Assembly: GCA_023231365.1 (NCBI GenBank)
Contig: JALNVO010000072.1
Location: 1 to 11,077 of the forward strand
Length of the DNA: 11,077 bases
Origin: Fibrobacteraceae bacterium
GTDB taxonomy: Bacteria > Fibrobacterota > Fibrobacteria > Fibrobacterales > Fibrobacteraceae
Reading direction: 5' to 3'
Shown here: positions 1 through 8,300 of the stretch, piece after piece
How the letters are laid out: each line of letters begins with the position of its first letter
Numbering within the stretch: the stretch's first letter is position 1
Translations under genes and position numbers: made by a program
Notes under the pieces: generated by a model
Seen by the model: only the letters and a program-made list of their open reading frames with translations
What the model was told of the DNA's origin: nothing
Database searches by the model: none

Positions 1-312
1 AATGGAAATTAAATCGATGAGGCCTGTCCATGAGAAGATATAGAGAAGCACAGATGTTATGCGATGCTTGGAAGGATGCGTGGAGTTGGATGTGTAGATG
101 CGGCAAACATATTCAATGGAGAAAATAGCGACGGAAAAAACTTCGAAGATGCGGAATATATGTGCATAATGCGTGTAAAGGCTTTGGACGGTTTCAAGCG
201 ATACCGCGATGACGTTTGCAAGAATGAGAATCATCAGGAAAAAGTCAATTGCTTTCCGTGCTGCAGTTTCTTTTCCGGTGCGTCCAAAAAGCTCGTAGAT
301 AATCTTTTTCAT
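1..312 (-). CDS. Voltage-gated-type cation (potassium) channel, N-terminal part
   Basis: This reading frame starts at ATG 312-310 and stays open to the window edge, giving 104 residues beginning MKKIIYELFGRTGKETAARK. Three hydrophobic stretches fit S1-S3 of an ion-transport (Kv-like) channel. The first is about residues 24-42 (FFLMILILANVIAVSLETV). The second is about 56-74 and ends in the acidic and basic pattern EYVCRIYT. The third begins near 96 with the channel-like WTGLIDLISI. The S4 voltage sensor, pore loop and selectivity filter would lie to the left and cannot be seen, so ion selectivity is unknown. A Shine-Dalgarno-like AGGGG (plus-strand CCCCT, 319-323) sits 6 nt before the start. 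The gene lies 28 bp after the lrgB stop on the same strand, so it is probably the third gene of that operon. The family assignment rests on the segment pattern alone. Confidence 0.8.
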   Translation of the reverse strand, partial: MKKIIYELFGRTGKETAARKAIDFFLMILILANVIAVSLETVQSLYTHYAHIFRIFEVFSVAIFSIEYVCRIYTSNSTHPSKHRITSVLLYIFSWTGLIDLISI

Positions 313-340
313 AGTAAACCCCTGAATTAAAAGATCGCCT

Positions 341-1033
341 TTATTGAATGAATTTGAGAATGAGTGGAGCGAGAATTGCTGTAATAATCCCGGCGACGCC
401 TATGGCGAGAGAGCTCATTGCTCCTTGGGTTTCTCCCATTTCCATTGCGCGGGCGGTTCCTACGGCGTGAGAAGATGTTCCTATGGCGAGGCCTTGTGCA
501 ACGGAATCCTTAATATGGAAGAGCTTACAGACGATTGGTGCGACGACAGCTCCCGTAATTCCTGTAACGACGATGGCGATGATTGTCACGGCGGGAATTC
601 CGCCGATTTCTTTGGAGAGCTCAATTCCCATAGGTGTTGTAATGGATTTTGGAACAAGAGAAATCCAGAGCGCTTGATTTAAATGGACTAGCTTTGCAAA
701 GAGAATGATAAATACTACGGAAACGATACAGCCGGCAGTAATTCCCGCGAGAATGGGGACGATATTCTTTTTTAATTGTGGGAGCTGTTTGTAGAGTGGC
801 ACGGCTAGCACTGCTGTGGCGGGTGAGAGAAAAAAGGAAATATAATCTCCTCCCAGATTGTATGTTTCGAGGCTGATGCCTGTGGTGAGAAGAAATCCGA
901 TGACAAGGACATTGGCGATGAGCAGTGGATTGAATATGGACCACTTGAATTTTTTGCTGATGAAGACGCCGAGTTCAAAAGCGATGAGGGAAACCAGAAT
1001 GCCAAAAAGGGGGGTATTGAGAAGCTCGTTCAT
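341..1033 (-). CDS. lrgB: LrgB/CidB-family membrane protein
   Basis: This is a 230-residue, very hydrophobic inner-membrane protein of normal family length. Family signatures are clear: FLSPATAVLAVPLYKQ in the first half, PKSITTPMGIELSKEIGG in the middle, and GTSSHAVGTARAMEMGETQG near the C terminus. LrgB works with LrgA. The pair was first described as antiholin-like modulators of murein hydrolase activity, and related pairs in Firmicutes (such as Bacillus PftAB) act in pyruvate uptake. Which role applies here cannot be read from the sequence. The start codon overlaps the lrgA stop (ATGA, 1030-1033), which implies translational coupling. A strong AAGGAG (plus-strand CTCCTT, 1039-1044) lies 5 nt before the ATG, inside the end of lrgA. 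The stop is TAA at 341-343, and a channel gene follows 28 bp downstream. Confidence 0.95.
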   Translation of the reverse strand: MNELLNTPLFGILVSLIAFELGVFISKKFKWSIFNPLLIANVLVIGFLLTTGISLETYNLGGDYISFFLSPATAVLAVPLYKQLPQLKKNIVPILAGITAGCIVSVVFIILFAKLVHLNQALWISLVPKSITTPMGIELSKEIGGIPAVTIIAIVVTGITGAVVAPIVCKLFHIKDSVAQGLAIGTSSHAVGTARAMEMGETQGAMSSLAIGVAGIITAILAPLILKFIQ

Positions 1034-1392
1034 TTCTTCTCCTTTTTTGAAAAATGCCGTTCAAAGAATTGAACTGTGCGGCCTGTGGCGATCATTGTGG
1101 CTATTGTGGCCGAAATGCAGAGAATGAGAAGTAAAATCCATTGCCCTTGGAGCGATCCTTGGGCGGCGAGAAGACCAATACTTGCGGGCAAGAAGAAAAA
1201 TGGCAGGTGGTTCAAGAAAAATCGCGTGGCGCTTGAAATATCTTCGGGCTTGATAATTTTGAGACAAAGTACTGCGAGAAGCAATAGCATAGAGAGTATG
1301 TTGCCGGGAAGCGGCACTTTGCAGATTTTATGGAGAAACTCGCCTGCAAAACAGATGACAAGTATGATTGCTAATTGAAGGGGAAGTCGCAT
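1030..1392 (-). CDS. lrgA: LrgA/CidA-family holin-like membrane protein
   Basis: This 120-residue protein has about four hydrophobic segments and a lysine-rich tail (HFSKKEKK), as usual for CidA/LrgA. The signature around residues 15-40 (GEFLHKICKVPLPGNILSMLLLL) matches the family's E-LHK-P-PG-ILGMLLL pattern, and a second conserved stretch reads FFLPASIGLL. The protein is the small membrane partner of LrgB; its function may be holin/antiholin-like or transport (see lrgB). It is the first gene of the lrgA-lrgB-channel unit. There is no Shine-Dalgarno sequence before ATG 1392-1390. Instead, a TAACTTTG box ends 4 nt upstream, so the transcript may be leaderless. The divergent neighbour starts at 1944, across the repeat block. 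Confidence 0.93.
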   Translation of the reverse strand: MRLPLQLAIILVICFAGEFLHKICKVPLPGNILSMLLLLAVLCLKIIKPEDISSATRFFLNHLPFFFLPASIGLLAAQGSLQGQWILLLILCISATIATMIATGRTVQFFERHFSKKEKK

Positions 1393-1396
1393 ATTG

Positions 1397-1404
1397 CAAA
1401 GTTA
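1397..1404 (-). promoter_or_regulatory. TAnnTTTG-type -7 box for lrgA
   Basis: On the minus strand TAACTTTG exactly matches the Bacteroidetes -7 consensus TAnnTTTG and is followed by CAAT and the lrgA ATG. No exact TTTG lies 20 nt upstream; the nearest is TTTC (plus-strand 1427-1430) at a spacing of 22. An alternative sigma70-like -10, TAAAAT, overlaps at 1407-1412. The assignment is inference from spacing and from the same arrangement at mutL. Confidence 0.4.
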
Positions 1405-1545
1405 AAATTTTAGCTTATGAAAGAAAGAAAAAACTTTTAGCTTTGAATGCTTTTCTATTTTTGAATTATGGGCACTTCTAAAAATTGCTTTGCGGCTATG
1501 AAATCGAGCGAAGCCGAGCAAGAGCAGGAACGAGAAGCGGCGAAA

Positions 1546-1697
1546 ACCATGCGAGGTGAGTGTCGCACAACCGAGCTTGCTCGGTTGTATGACCGAACCC
1601 CAAGAGTGACGCGAAGCGTCAATACCATGCGAGGTGAGTGTCGCACAATCAAGCTTGCTTGGTTGTATGACCGAACCGCAAGGGTGACGCGAAGCGT
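1546..1697. repeat. Two tandem 74-bp direct repeats (78-bp period) with internal hairpins
   Basis: Copies lie at 1546-1619 and 1624-1697, separated by four bases. They begin ACCATGCGAGGTGAGTGTCG and end GACGCGAAGCGT, and differ at only four or five positions. Each holds a 10-bp inverted repeat around a TT centre: acaaccgagc/gctcggttgt at 1567-1588 and acaatcaagc/gcttggttgt at 1645-1666. A second, smaller hairpin of the acgc-gaa-gcgt type lies at the 3' end of each (extended to tgacgc-gaa-gcgtca at 1607-1621 in copy one). Because 78 is a multiple of three, frames stay open through both copies on both strands, but these translations look spurious. The repeats sit between the divergent lrgA and radical SAM genes. 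Origin and role are unknown. Confidence 0.9.
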
Positions 1698-1713
1698 ACA
1701 TACTCTCTGTATT

Positions 1714-1886
1714 GATGCCTTCGGCATCCGCTTCTGCGCCTCAGGTCTTGATAGTGAACGAGTTCACTATCGCGATACTCGGCTTGAGCGCTCTTCGCCA
1801 CTTTGAGAGACGACTGTTGCAAAAGCCGAATACAGCGGCAAAGCTTGCTTTGCCATTGTTGAGGCTCGACAACAGGACTTTAGTCC
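1714..1886. repeat. Cluster of short perfect hairpins in the divergent intergenic region
   Basis: Four unrelated perfect inverted repeats with very short loops lie here: gatgcc-ttc-ggcatc (1714-1728), gatagtgaac-ga-gttcactatc (1750-1771), ggcaaagc-tt-gctttgcc (1837-1854) and ggact-tt-agtcc (1875-1886). The second overlaps a further perfect palindrome, tatcgcgata (1768-1777). None is followed by a T-run, so they are not standard intrinsic terminators. With the tandem repeats next to them they fill most of the 551-bp gap 1393-1943; no coding frame there looks real. Bases 1405-1545 hold nothing else I recognise. Confidence 0.75.
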
Positions 1887-1943
1887 ACTATTGCGAAGTG
1901 CTGTAACCGATTTCATAGAAAATGAATTTTTAGAGGTGCCCGT

Positions 1944-4532
1944 ATGAAGATTTTTGATAAACTGAGCCTTGTATTGCCTTCTGTAGAAAATCCAGCCCGC
2001 TATATGGGTGGCGAAGCGAATAGCATCGTCAAGGAGCCTTCTAAACTTTTGGCGCGTATGGCTTTTGTATTCCCCGATTTGTATGAAATCGGACTTTCGA
2101 ATAACGGGCTCCGCATTCTGTATCATGTGGTAAACCGCGATCCTGAACTTTTGTGCGAAGTCGCTTTTGCTCCGTGGGATGATATGGCGAAGGAAATGGC
2201 CCGCTATGATATCCCTCTTTATACGCACGCCACATGGACGCCTGTGCGCGATTTTGATGTGGTGGGGATGACGTTACAGACGGAACTCAACTTTACAAAT
2301 GTTCCATACGTATTGGAACTCGCTCGTGTCGCGGCTTTTGCCAAAGATCGCAAGGAAGAAGATCCGATTGTCATTGGCGGAGGTCCGGCGATGGCGAATC
2401 CGGAACCTGTAGCGGATTTTTTTGATGCGTTCTGTATTGGCGATGGTGAAGAGCTTTTGCCGAAAATGCTTCGCACAGTTGGCGAATGCCGCAAGGCGAA
2501 GCTTTCACGGATCGAGATCCTCGAGAATCTTTCCAAGATAGACGGCTGCTATGTTCCCGCGTTTCGCAAAGTGGTTGTGGGCGAGTTTGGGATGCTTGTG
2601 CCAGAGCTGGTTGCATCGGGCTCGTATGCGAATACGGACGGTGTCCGCAGGGTATACGTTGAAAAGCTTTCCAGAGAAGATTTCCCGGTTAAGAATTTGA
2701 TTGCAAATATGCGGCTGGTGCATAATCGCTTTTGCGTCGAAGTGATGCGCGGTTGTACGCAAGGATGCCGTTTTTGCCAAGCGGGAATTTGGTACAGACC
2801 TTGCCGGGAGCTTCCTTCCGATGACGTGATGGAAATTGCCAAGGAAGGGCTTCGGGCGACGGGGGAACAGGAACTTGGACTTTTGAGCCTCTCAACGGCG
2901 GATTATAAACCGATTGAAGCCCTTACCGATTCCATCATTGACGATGCGTTTTTTGATACGGTCGATGTCTCGCTTCCGAGCATTCGCGTGAGCAGCTTTG
3001 GCGAAACTCTTGCGGAAAAGGTGGCAGCCCTCAAAGGAGGCCGCAGTGGGACGTTTGCCCCGGAAACCGGTTCGGAGCGATTGCGGAAGATGATCAATAA
3101 GACCATCAGCGATGAGGATATGTACAATGCCGCAGAGCATGCGTTCTCTTCGGGATTCAATAAAATTAAGTTGTATACAATGATCGGTTTCCCCACAGAA
3201 AATGAAGCGGACATGGAAGCGTTCTGTGGCCTCATTGAAAATCTGGTGAAAATTGGCCGCAAGTACATTCGCGGCGCGCAAATTGCAGTGAGCATTGGAA
3301 TTCTTATTCCAAAACCGTTTACCGCCCTTGAATGGGCTGGTTTTGCATCAAAAGAATTGGCGATGTCTCATGTAAAGTTTGTCCGTGAGCGCTTTTACAA
3401 GCACCCGAATGTGAAGATTAGTTGGGCGGATTGGAGCATGTCCCGGTTGGAAGCTTTTTATAGCCGGGGTGATCGCTCGCTTTCCAAAATGATTTATGAG
3501 GCGTATAAGCGCGGAATGATTTTTGAAAGCGATAATAAGCGGATCAACCCGCAGAAGTGGGAGGAGCTTTGGAAAGATTTTGGCTATGATGAAAAGTGGA
3601 TTTATGAAACGCGCGCCAAAGAAAGCGTGTTCCCTTGGGATTTTATTCACGCGGGTGTTACCAAGTCGTATTTGTGGAATGAGTACCAAAAGGGATTTAA
3701 TCCAGAAATTTTTGAGACTGCAAAGCCCGTGCCGAATTGCAAATGGGGTGAATGCCAGCATTGCGGAATACCGGGGGGAGGCAAGGATGTGGTGCTTGCG
3801 GAAAATCCCGTGAAATACAAGGCGCCTAGCCGCACTCCGGATGAAATAAAAAAATTGGTGGAAAGCAGGAGGCCAATTTATGGATCGCATTATTCGTACA
3901 AAATAACTTTCCAAAAAACGGGAATCAGCCGATTTTTGCCACATCAGAATATGCTGGGGGCTTTTGTCCGCTCGTTCGGCTGTTGTGGAATTCCGCTTCG
4001 GTACAGTGAAGGATTCAGCCCAAAGCCCCGCATTATCAATATGGGAGCTCTTCCGCTTGGTCTTGAGACCGTGTGCGAGATTATTGGTGTTGAGACTCTC
4101 CAAAAGCTTGACCTTTCCGAAGAAAATATTCCGCGGCTTATTGCTAAGTTGAGCGAGCCCTTTCCAATGGGAATGAAAATTTTGAAGATTGAGACTTTGG
4201 ATTCCAAACTCTCCAAAAATTTCCCGACGTCGATGACGTATTCTTACAAGCCTGATATTATTCCTGCTGACTTATTTGACAAATTCAAAGAGAAAAAACT
4301 CCCGACGATTACAAACCACCGCGGACAAGAAGTCAATTTGAACGAACACATTCTTGAACTTTCTGAACAAGATGGCAAGATCATCATTCGCGTCAAGTGC
4401 AATGACCAAGGCGGTACGATGAGTCCGTTCGCTCTTTACGGCGGGCTTATGGGACTTGTCGAAGATACGAGTCAGTTGGATGATGAATCCCGCCGCTATT
4501 TGATCCGCAAAGAGCAGATGCATTGGGATTGA
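1944..4532 (+). CDS. TIGR03960-type radical SAM protein fused to DUF2344
   Basis: This is an 862-residue cytoplasmic protein of unknown substrate. Residues 1 to about 210 form the B12-binding-like N-terminal region typical of TIGR03960, with GGGPAMANPEPVADFFDAF and GDGEE; no DxHxxG cobalamin motif is evident, so cofactor binding is doubtful. The radical SAM core follows, with Cys271-X3-Cys275-X2-Cys278 (GCTQGCRFC) for the 4Fe-4S cluster, then APETGSERLRKMINK (from residue 372) and the IGFPTE turn. A second cysteine group, Cys599-X4-Cys604-X2-Cys607, precedes the C-terminal DUF2344 (TIGR03936) domain from about residue 650 (YSYKITFQKTGISRFLPHQN). Fused and split versions of this pair both occur in bacteria. 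In other genomes the family is often near rng or rplU/rpmA, but no such partner is seen here. AGAGGTG (1932-1938) lies 5 nt before the ATG and supports this start. No terminator follows. Confidence 0.93.
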   Translation: MKIFDKLSLVLPSVENPARYMGGEANSIVKEPSKLLARMAFVFPDLYEIGLSNNGLRILYHVVNRDPELLCEVAFAPWDDMAKEMARYDIPLYTHATWTPVRDFDVVGMTLQTELNFTNVPYVLELARVAAFAKDRKEEDPIVIGGGPAMANPEPVADFFDAFCIGDGEELLPKMLRTVGECRKAKLSRIEILENLSKIDGCYVPAFRKVVVGEFGMLVPELVASGSYANTDGVRRVYVEKLSREDFPVKNLIANMRLVHNRFCVEVMRGCTQGCRFCQAGIWYRPCRELPSDDVMEIAKEGLRATGEQELGLLSLSTADYKPIEALTDSIIDDAFFDTVDVSLPSIRVSSFGETLAEKVAALKGGRSGTFAPETGSERLRKMINKTISDEDMYNAAEHAFSSGFNKIKLYTMIGFPTENEADMEAFCGLIENLVKIGRKYIRGAQIAVSIGILIPKPFTALEWAGFASKELAMSHVKFVRERFYKHPNVKISWADWSMSRLEAFYSRGDRSLSKMIYEAYKRGMIFESDNKRINPQKWEELWKDFGYDEKWIYETRAKESVFPWDFIHAGVTKSYLWNEYQKGFNPEIFETAKPVPNCKWGECQHCGIPGGGKDVVLAENPVKYKAPSRTPDEIKKLVESRRPIYGSHYSYKITFQKTGISRFLPHQNMLGAFVRSFGCCGIPLRYSEGFSPKPRIINMGALPLGLETVCEIIGVETLQKLDLSEENIPRLIAKLSEPFPMGMKILKIETLDSKLSKNFPTSMTYSYKPDIIPADLFDKFKEKKLPTITNHRGQEVNLNEHILELSEQDGKIIIRVKCNDQGGTMSPFALYGGLMGLVEDTSQLDDESRRYLIRKEQMHWD

Positions 4533-4722
4533 GCGGGCAACGCAGACTTTGTGCTGCATTCGTCTCTGCAGAGCGCATGCCCCTCATTCCCGCGAGGCTC
4601 TTCGAGCAAGCGTTCCTTCGGGACATGCTGCGCTGCTTCTAGCGTTCGAGCGCGGACATTGGCTATGGTACAATTCCTTTCAGCGTCGCGCCCCGACCTT
4701 TGGATGACTCAGTCTCCCTCTG
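4533..4722. other. Non-coding DNA after the radical SAM gene
   Basis: This stretch between the radical SAM stop and the first long repeat has no convincing frame. It contains small palindromes such as ctctgcagag (4564-4573) and gctc-ttc-gagc (within about 4597-4607). There is no GC hairpin followed by a T-run, so no intrinsic terminator for the radical SAM gene was found. Its composition resembles the repeat DNA that follows, and it may be a decayed part of it (inference). Confidence 0.5.
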
Positions 4723-4915
4723 CGTCACCTCGGACGATACCTATGTGTAAATGCGCCTCCTAAATGTCACCCCAGACTTGATCCGGGGCGGGGTCTTGCC
4801 GCTATCACCGAATAGAATGCCTGAAATGCGGGACAAAGCATTGGACGATACCCCCGAGATTCCGGGTCAAGCCCGGAATGACTGCGAGGCGAGTGGAATA
4901 CGGGCTCGCGCTTGC
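4723..4915. repeat. Long direct repeat, copy A, carrying two REP-like palindromes
   Basis: This 193-bp segment is repeated at 5071-5245. Both copies start CGTCACC--GGACGATACCT, continue through GTAAATGCGCCTCCTAAATG, and end GGAATACGGGCTCGCGCTTGC. Copy A is 18 bp longer, partly from an extra CGGGG next to the first palindrome; the central 50-60 bp has diverged. Inside are an imperfect palindrome cccaga-cttga-tccggg (4771-4787) and the perfect attccggg-tcaag-cccggaat (4859-4879). Their loops, CTTGA and TCAAG, are reverse complements, so the two palindromes form an inverted pair like a REP doublet. Translations of this DNA give DLIRG- and PGQARND-type peptides, which look like repeat artefacts. 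Confidence 0.88.
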
Positions 4916-4942
4916 ACAGAGCCGTATGACCGAGCCGAACTA

Positions 4943-5054
4943 GTCATCTATAATGACGGGGAACGAACGCCTTGCGTTTCGAGCTTGCTCGGAAAAGCTT
5001 GGCTGAGTGGAGCAGGTCATCTTGAATGACGCGTAATGAATGTCCTATTACGCG
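4943..5054. repeat. Short palindromes between the two long repeats
   Basis: Three inverted repeats lie in the spacer: gtcat-ctata-atgac (4943-4957), gtcat-cttga-atgac (5016-5030) and cgcgtaat-(9 nt)-attacgcg (5030-5054). The second has the same CTTGA loop as the REP-like palindromes on either side and may be a short or decayed member. The spacer also has ccgagc-like pieces (gagcttgctcgg, 4981-4992, and gtatgaccgag, 4924-4934) resembling the tandem repeats at 1546-1697. Confidence 0.65.
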
Positions 5055-5070
5055 AGAACGGCTCCTTCAA

Positions 5071-5245
5071 CGTCACCCTGGACGATACCTATGCGTAAAT
5101 GCGCCTCCTAAATGTCACCCCGGACTTGATCCGGGGTCTTGCAGTTATCGTTGAACGAAAGCCAAAAGCATTGGACGATACCCCCGAGATTCCGGGTCAA
5201 GCCCGGAATGACTGTGAGGCGAGAGGAATACGGGCTCGCGCTTGC
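5071..5245. repeat. Long direct repeat, copy B, carrying two REP-like palindromes
   Basis: This is the second, 175-bp copy of the segment at 4723-4915, in the same orientation. Both palindromes are perfect here: accccgga-cttga-tccggggt (5117-5137) and attccggg-tcaag-cccggaat (5189-5209). Outside them lie GTCA on the left and TGAC on the right, so the unit from about 5114 to 5213 has inverted ends, like a REPIN or BIME. No transposase or RAYT gene is in the window. The position between convergent genes is typical for REP elements, which can limit read-through or protect 3' ends (known for other REPs; inference here). Bases 5246-5307 add a small gcttg-a-caagc hairpin (5244-5254) and nothing else recognised. 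Confidence 0.9.
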
Positions 5246-5307
5246 TTGACAAGCAGCTCATTCTGCAATAAGCCCGCGCGCGGTGTGGTGTGAGTGCACC
5301 AAAAAAG

Positions 5308-8300
5308 CTATTCCATCCAACTGTCGTTGAAGTTAAACCCTACGGAGAATGTCACCTTTGTCGGGCTTATGGCACTTGGCAAAATCGGAATGTCTAGCGG
5401 GTTCATTTTGCGTCCGCCTTTTCCGTAGATGTCTTCACCGATGCGGTCCAATCCTCTCGCCAAGTTGAATGAAATGTTGAATGGCAGGCTGTAGAAAATG
5501 CGATTGGCAACCCGGAATTCGATTCCTACGCTTCTATCCCAGAATTCCCGTGTTTTGATCTTGCTCCAAGGTAGCCCGTGATCGTTCCAAGCTGCGCCGA
5601 CTTGTGCGTATAAATTCACGTAAAGGTCCTTGGTGGTAAAGATCCAGAATTGGTTCCGAAAATCGTCGAAGATGGGGAAGAGATAGTGAATTTCGGCCTT
5701 GGCGGCCTTCATTCCGCTGCGGTTGTAATCTTCGCTGGTGATGAGGTATGGGTAGCCATCCAAAAGGAGCGGCTCGTAATAGTAGCTGTCGAGCGTATCC
5801 TTGGAATCTTTTGCGCTCCAATTCAAAATTCCCGAAATGCTTGCACCTGCGGCAAAGCGCGCGTTGTCGTGAATTGGGTTGGGCAGGCTTCCGTACATAG
5901 AAAGCGAAATGTTGTGGAGCGTATAATTCCGGTAGATGGGTTCGATTTTCCCGCTGGGGCTTACGGTGAAGCTTTCGGAGAACGTTCCCGGGCGATACAG
6001 ATCAGAATTGGAAATTTGATAGGCGAGGGAAATCCCGTTGCCCATTCCCACGGTATTATCTTGAGTTTCATCGCTTGTTCCGCCGATGAAAGATGCCCCG
6101 ATTCCTCCAGAGATGCGCTTCTGGTATGTCCAGCTTAAGTTGTTTTCATAGAGGTTGAAGTCCGCCCAGTCGTAGCCGATTGCGGCGATGAGGCTATCGC
6201 CCTGTTTGAATACGCTGTAGCCAGCGGTCCCGACGACTGCACTTACAGGAATTGCATAGTTGTTCGTCGCTATCGAATCGTCATAGCTCCGCGGGTCTTC
6301 GTAGCGCACGGTGTCCTTGCTGCGGTAGTTGATGTTCGTGTAAGAGAGGCCTAATGTTATCGGAGTGGAACGGTTCTCGATTGCAACGAGGAATTCTCTT
6401 TCCTTTTCGGGGTTGATACCGTCACTGTTGATGTAATCCCAACCATTGCCGACTTCAAGGAGAAGTCCTGCAGTAATGATATTCTTTTTGAGCGGGTCGG
6501 AAAGCTCCATTACCATTCCTAGCTTCGGAGTGGCCTTTCCGTCTCCGATTGCCCCGAAGTCTGGAGCGCGTTCTGAGATGGAAAAGATGGGCGCTATTAA
6601 AGGAACGGTGGGGATTGCTTTGTAATCGCGTTCGCTGCCGGCAAATTCGATTTCGGGCTTTTCAATTGTCTTGTGAATTTTTTCAGGTAGAGTTCCTTTA
6701 AGTACGATAGGAGGTATTGCGGACTTTTTGATTGTGGAATCGCGGGTGGCGATGAGCGTGTCAATTTTGCAGGTGATTTTGGTGGAAGAATCGGCTGCAT
6801 TCGTGTCGGCGGTGGAGACTACCGGATTGCTTGGACATTTTGTGTAAGTCGTATCGGACACTTTGAATGTCGAATCTTTTGTCGCATCATAGTCCGTGAG
6901 TTCGATGGAATAAAGCGAAAAACCATCTTTGTCGTACCCTGTATAATATACGGTGTTGGAATCCACGACTGGAGTAAATGCACCGCCGACTACATTCGTC
7001 AAAGGGTGTTCTCTTCCATCTGGAAGTTTTTTGGAATAGAGATTGTAAATTCCGTTTTTATTACTGGAATAAATTAAAGTTCCGTTGTCGATCCAGTTCG
7101 GATCGCGGAGGTCAAATCCTTTTTGGGAAAGGTCTGTGAAGCGAGTTCCGTCGCTGTTGATGATGGCAATACCGCGTGTGGTGTCGTCAAAGAAACTGAA
7201 TGCAATCTTTTTCCCGTCCGGGCTGAATTTCGGAGAATAGATGTTGTAATAGAGATATTGCTCTTTTGGTGTAAAGATGTCAATGTATTCGTCGTTCGTT
7301 TTGCTGCTTTTTTCGGGGACGGCAACTTTGCTCAAGATGAACCGCGTCGAGTTTGTTTCGCGTCTCGCAAAGACGATTTCATTCCCATTGGGGGAAATGT
7401 CCGGATAAACTGCATCGGCGAGCTTTGTCGCCATTTGGAGTTCTCCATTCGTGTCTAATACTGCGATGTCGAAATGGGCGTGCCCGTTGCGGTCCCGGTT
7501 CTTGTATGTTACATAAGCTAATGTAGGACCGCGGCTTTCAATGTCCCGCACGGAAATGCCCTTGTCAAACCAGGGCTTTTCGGGATCAAATCCGCTTTTT
7601 GCATATTTTTTAATATCAATGACGGAATCTTGTATGGTAATGGTTTCTCCGGACGCGGAATCTTTAAATGCGATAGAATCTTCCGCTGATTTCGGGATCT
7701 TGAAAATGCCGCCATCGAACCAGGCTCCGCCGAAGTTGGAAATCCCGTAGATAGAAGAATCGGAGACGATGGGAAAATCGTTGTAGAATGCATCGGATGT
7801 CCATTTCTTTCCGGTAGCGAGCTTCCCCAAGCTCTTTTCTTGTTCTTCGTAGTTCTTGGTGATTTCTTCTTTCCAATTCTTGTAGAGTTCCTCTTCGCCG
7901 ATGCCGATCACGTCTTCAAGGGCTGCGTCGAGCGTTACCCGGTGAATGCGGGCAAGTTCCGACCAAATCTTAGGTATGGCGTTTGGACCATAGTGGGCAT
8001 CGATATAGCGTACAAGTGAGAATCCTTGAGTATAGGGGCCGAGTTCCGCATCGAGGGAATTGTCGGCAAAGTCGTGCATATAGGTGAGATCGAGTAAACC
8101 GTCATTCAATACCGCAACGCGTAATAGCATGTCGCGGTGGCTGTCCCAAGAATCGAAGCCCATCCGGGAAGATTCGAATTGCGCCGTGCCTTCTGCAAGC
8201 CAGAGCGGTTGAAGCGAAAAAGGAAATGTAAATGCAAAATTTTCCACATCCCGTTCGTTATAGTAATCGGTGTAAGAGAGTTGGAGTCCGTAGATAAAAT

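Noticed and set aside
64..330. 88-codon plus-strand frame at the left end
   Set aside because: It is antisense to the channel gene, whose membrane-segment pattern and Shine-Dalgarno sequence are convincing.
1546..1697. CRISPR array
   Set aside because: Only two units with four bases between them, no spacers and no cas genes.
1402..1806. Overlapping open frames on both strands through the tandem repeats
   Set aside because: The 78-bp period keeps any frame open for two copies. Changes between copies follow hairpin pairing, not codon position, and no family is recognisable.
3348..4103. 251-codon open frame antisense to the radical SAM gene
   Set aside because: It starts with TTG, resembles no family, and is fully covered by a well-supported gene on the other strand.
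4751..5293. Two open frames giving peptides with MRLLNVTPDLIRG and IPGQARND
   Set aside because: They are translations of the REP-like repeats. Such peptides recur widely as artefacts of this palindrome type; there is no Shine-Dalgarno sequence and both frames follow the repeat edges.
5270..5310. Terminator after the outer-membrane fusion gene
   Set aside because: The T-run on the minus strand comes before, not after, the weak GGTG/CACC hairpin.
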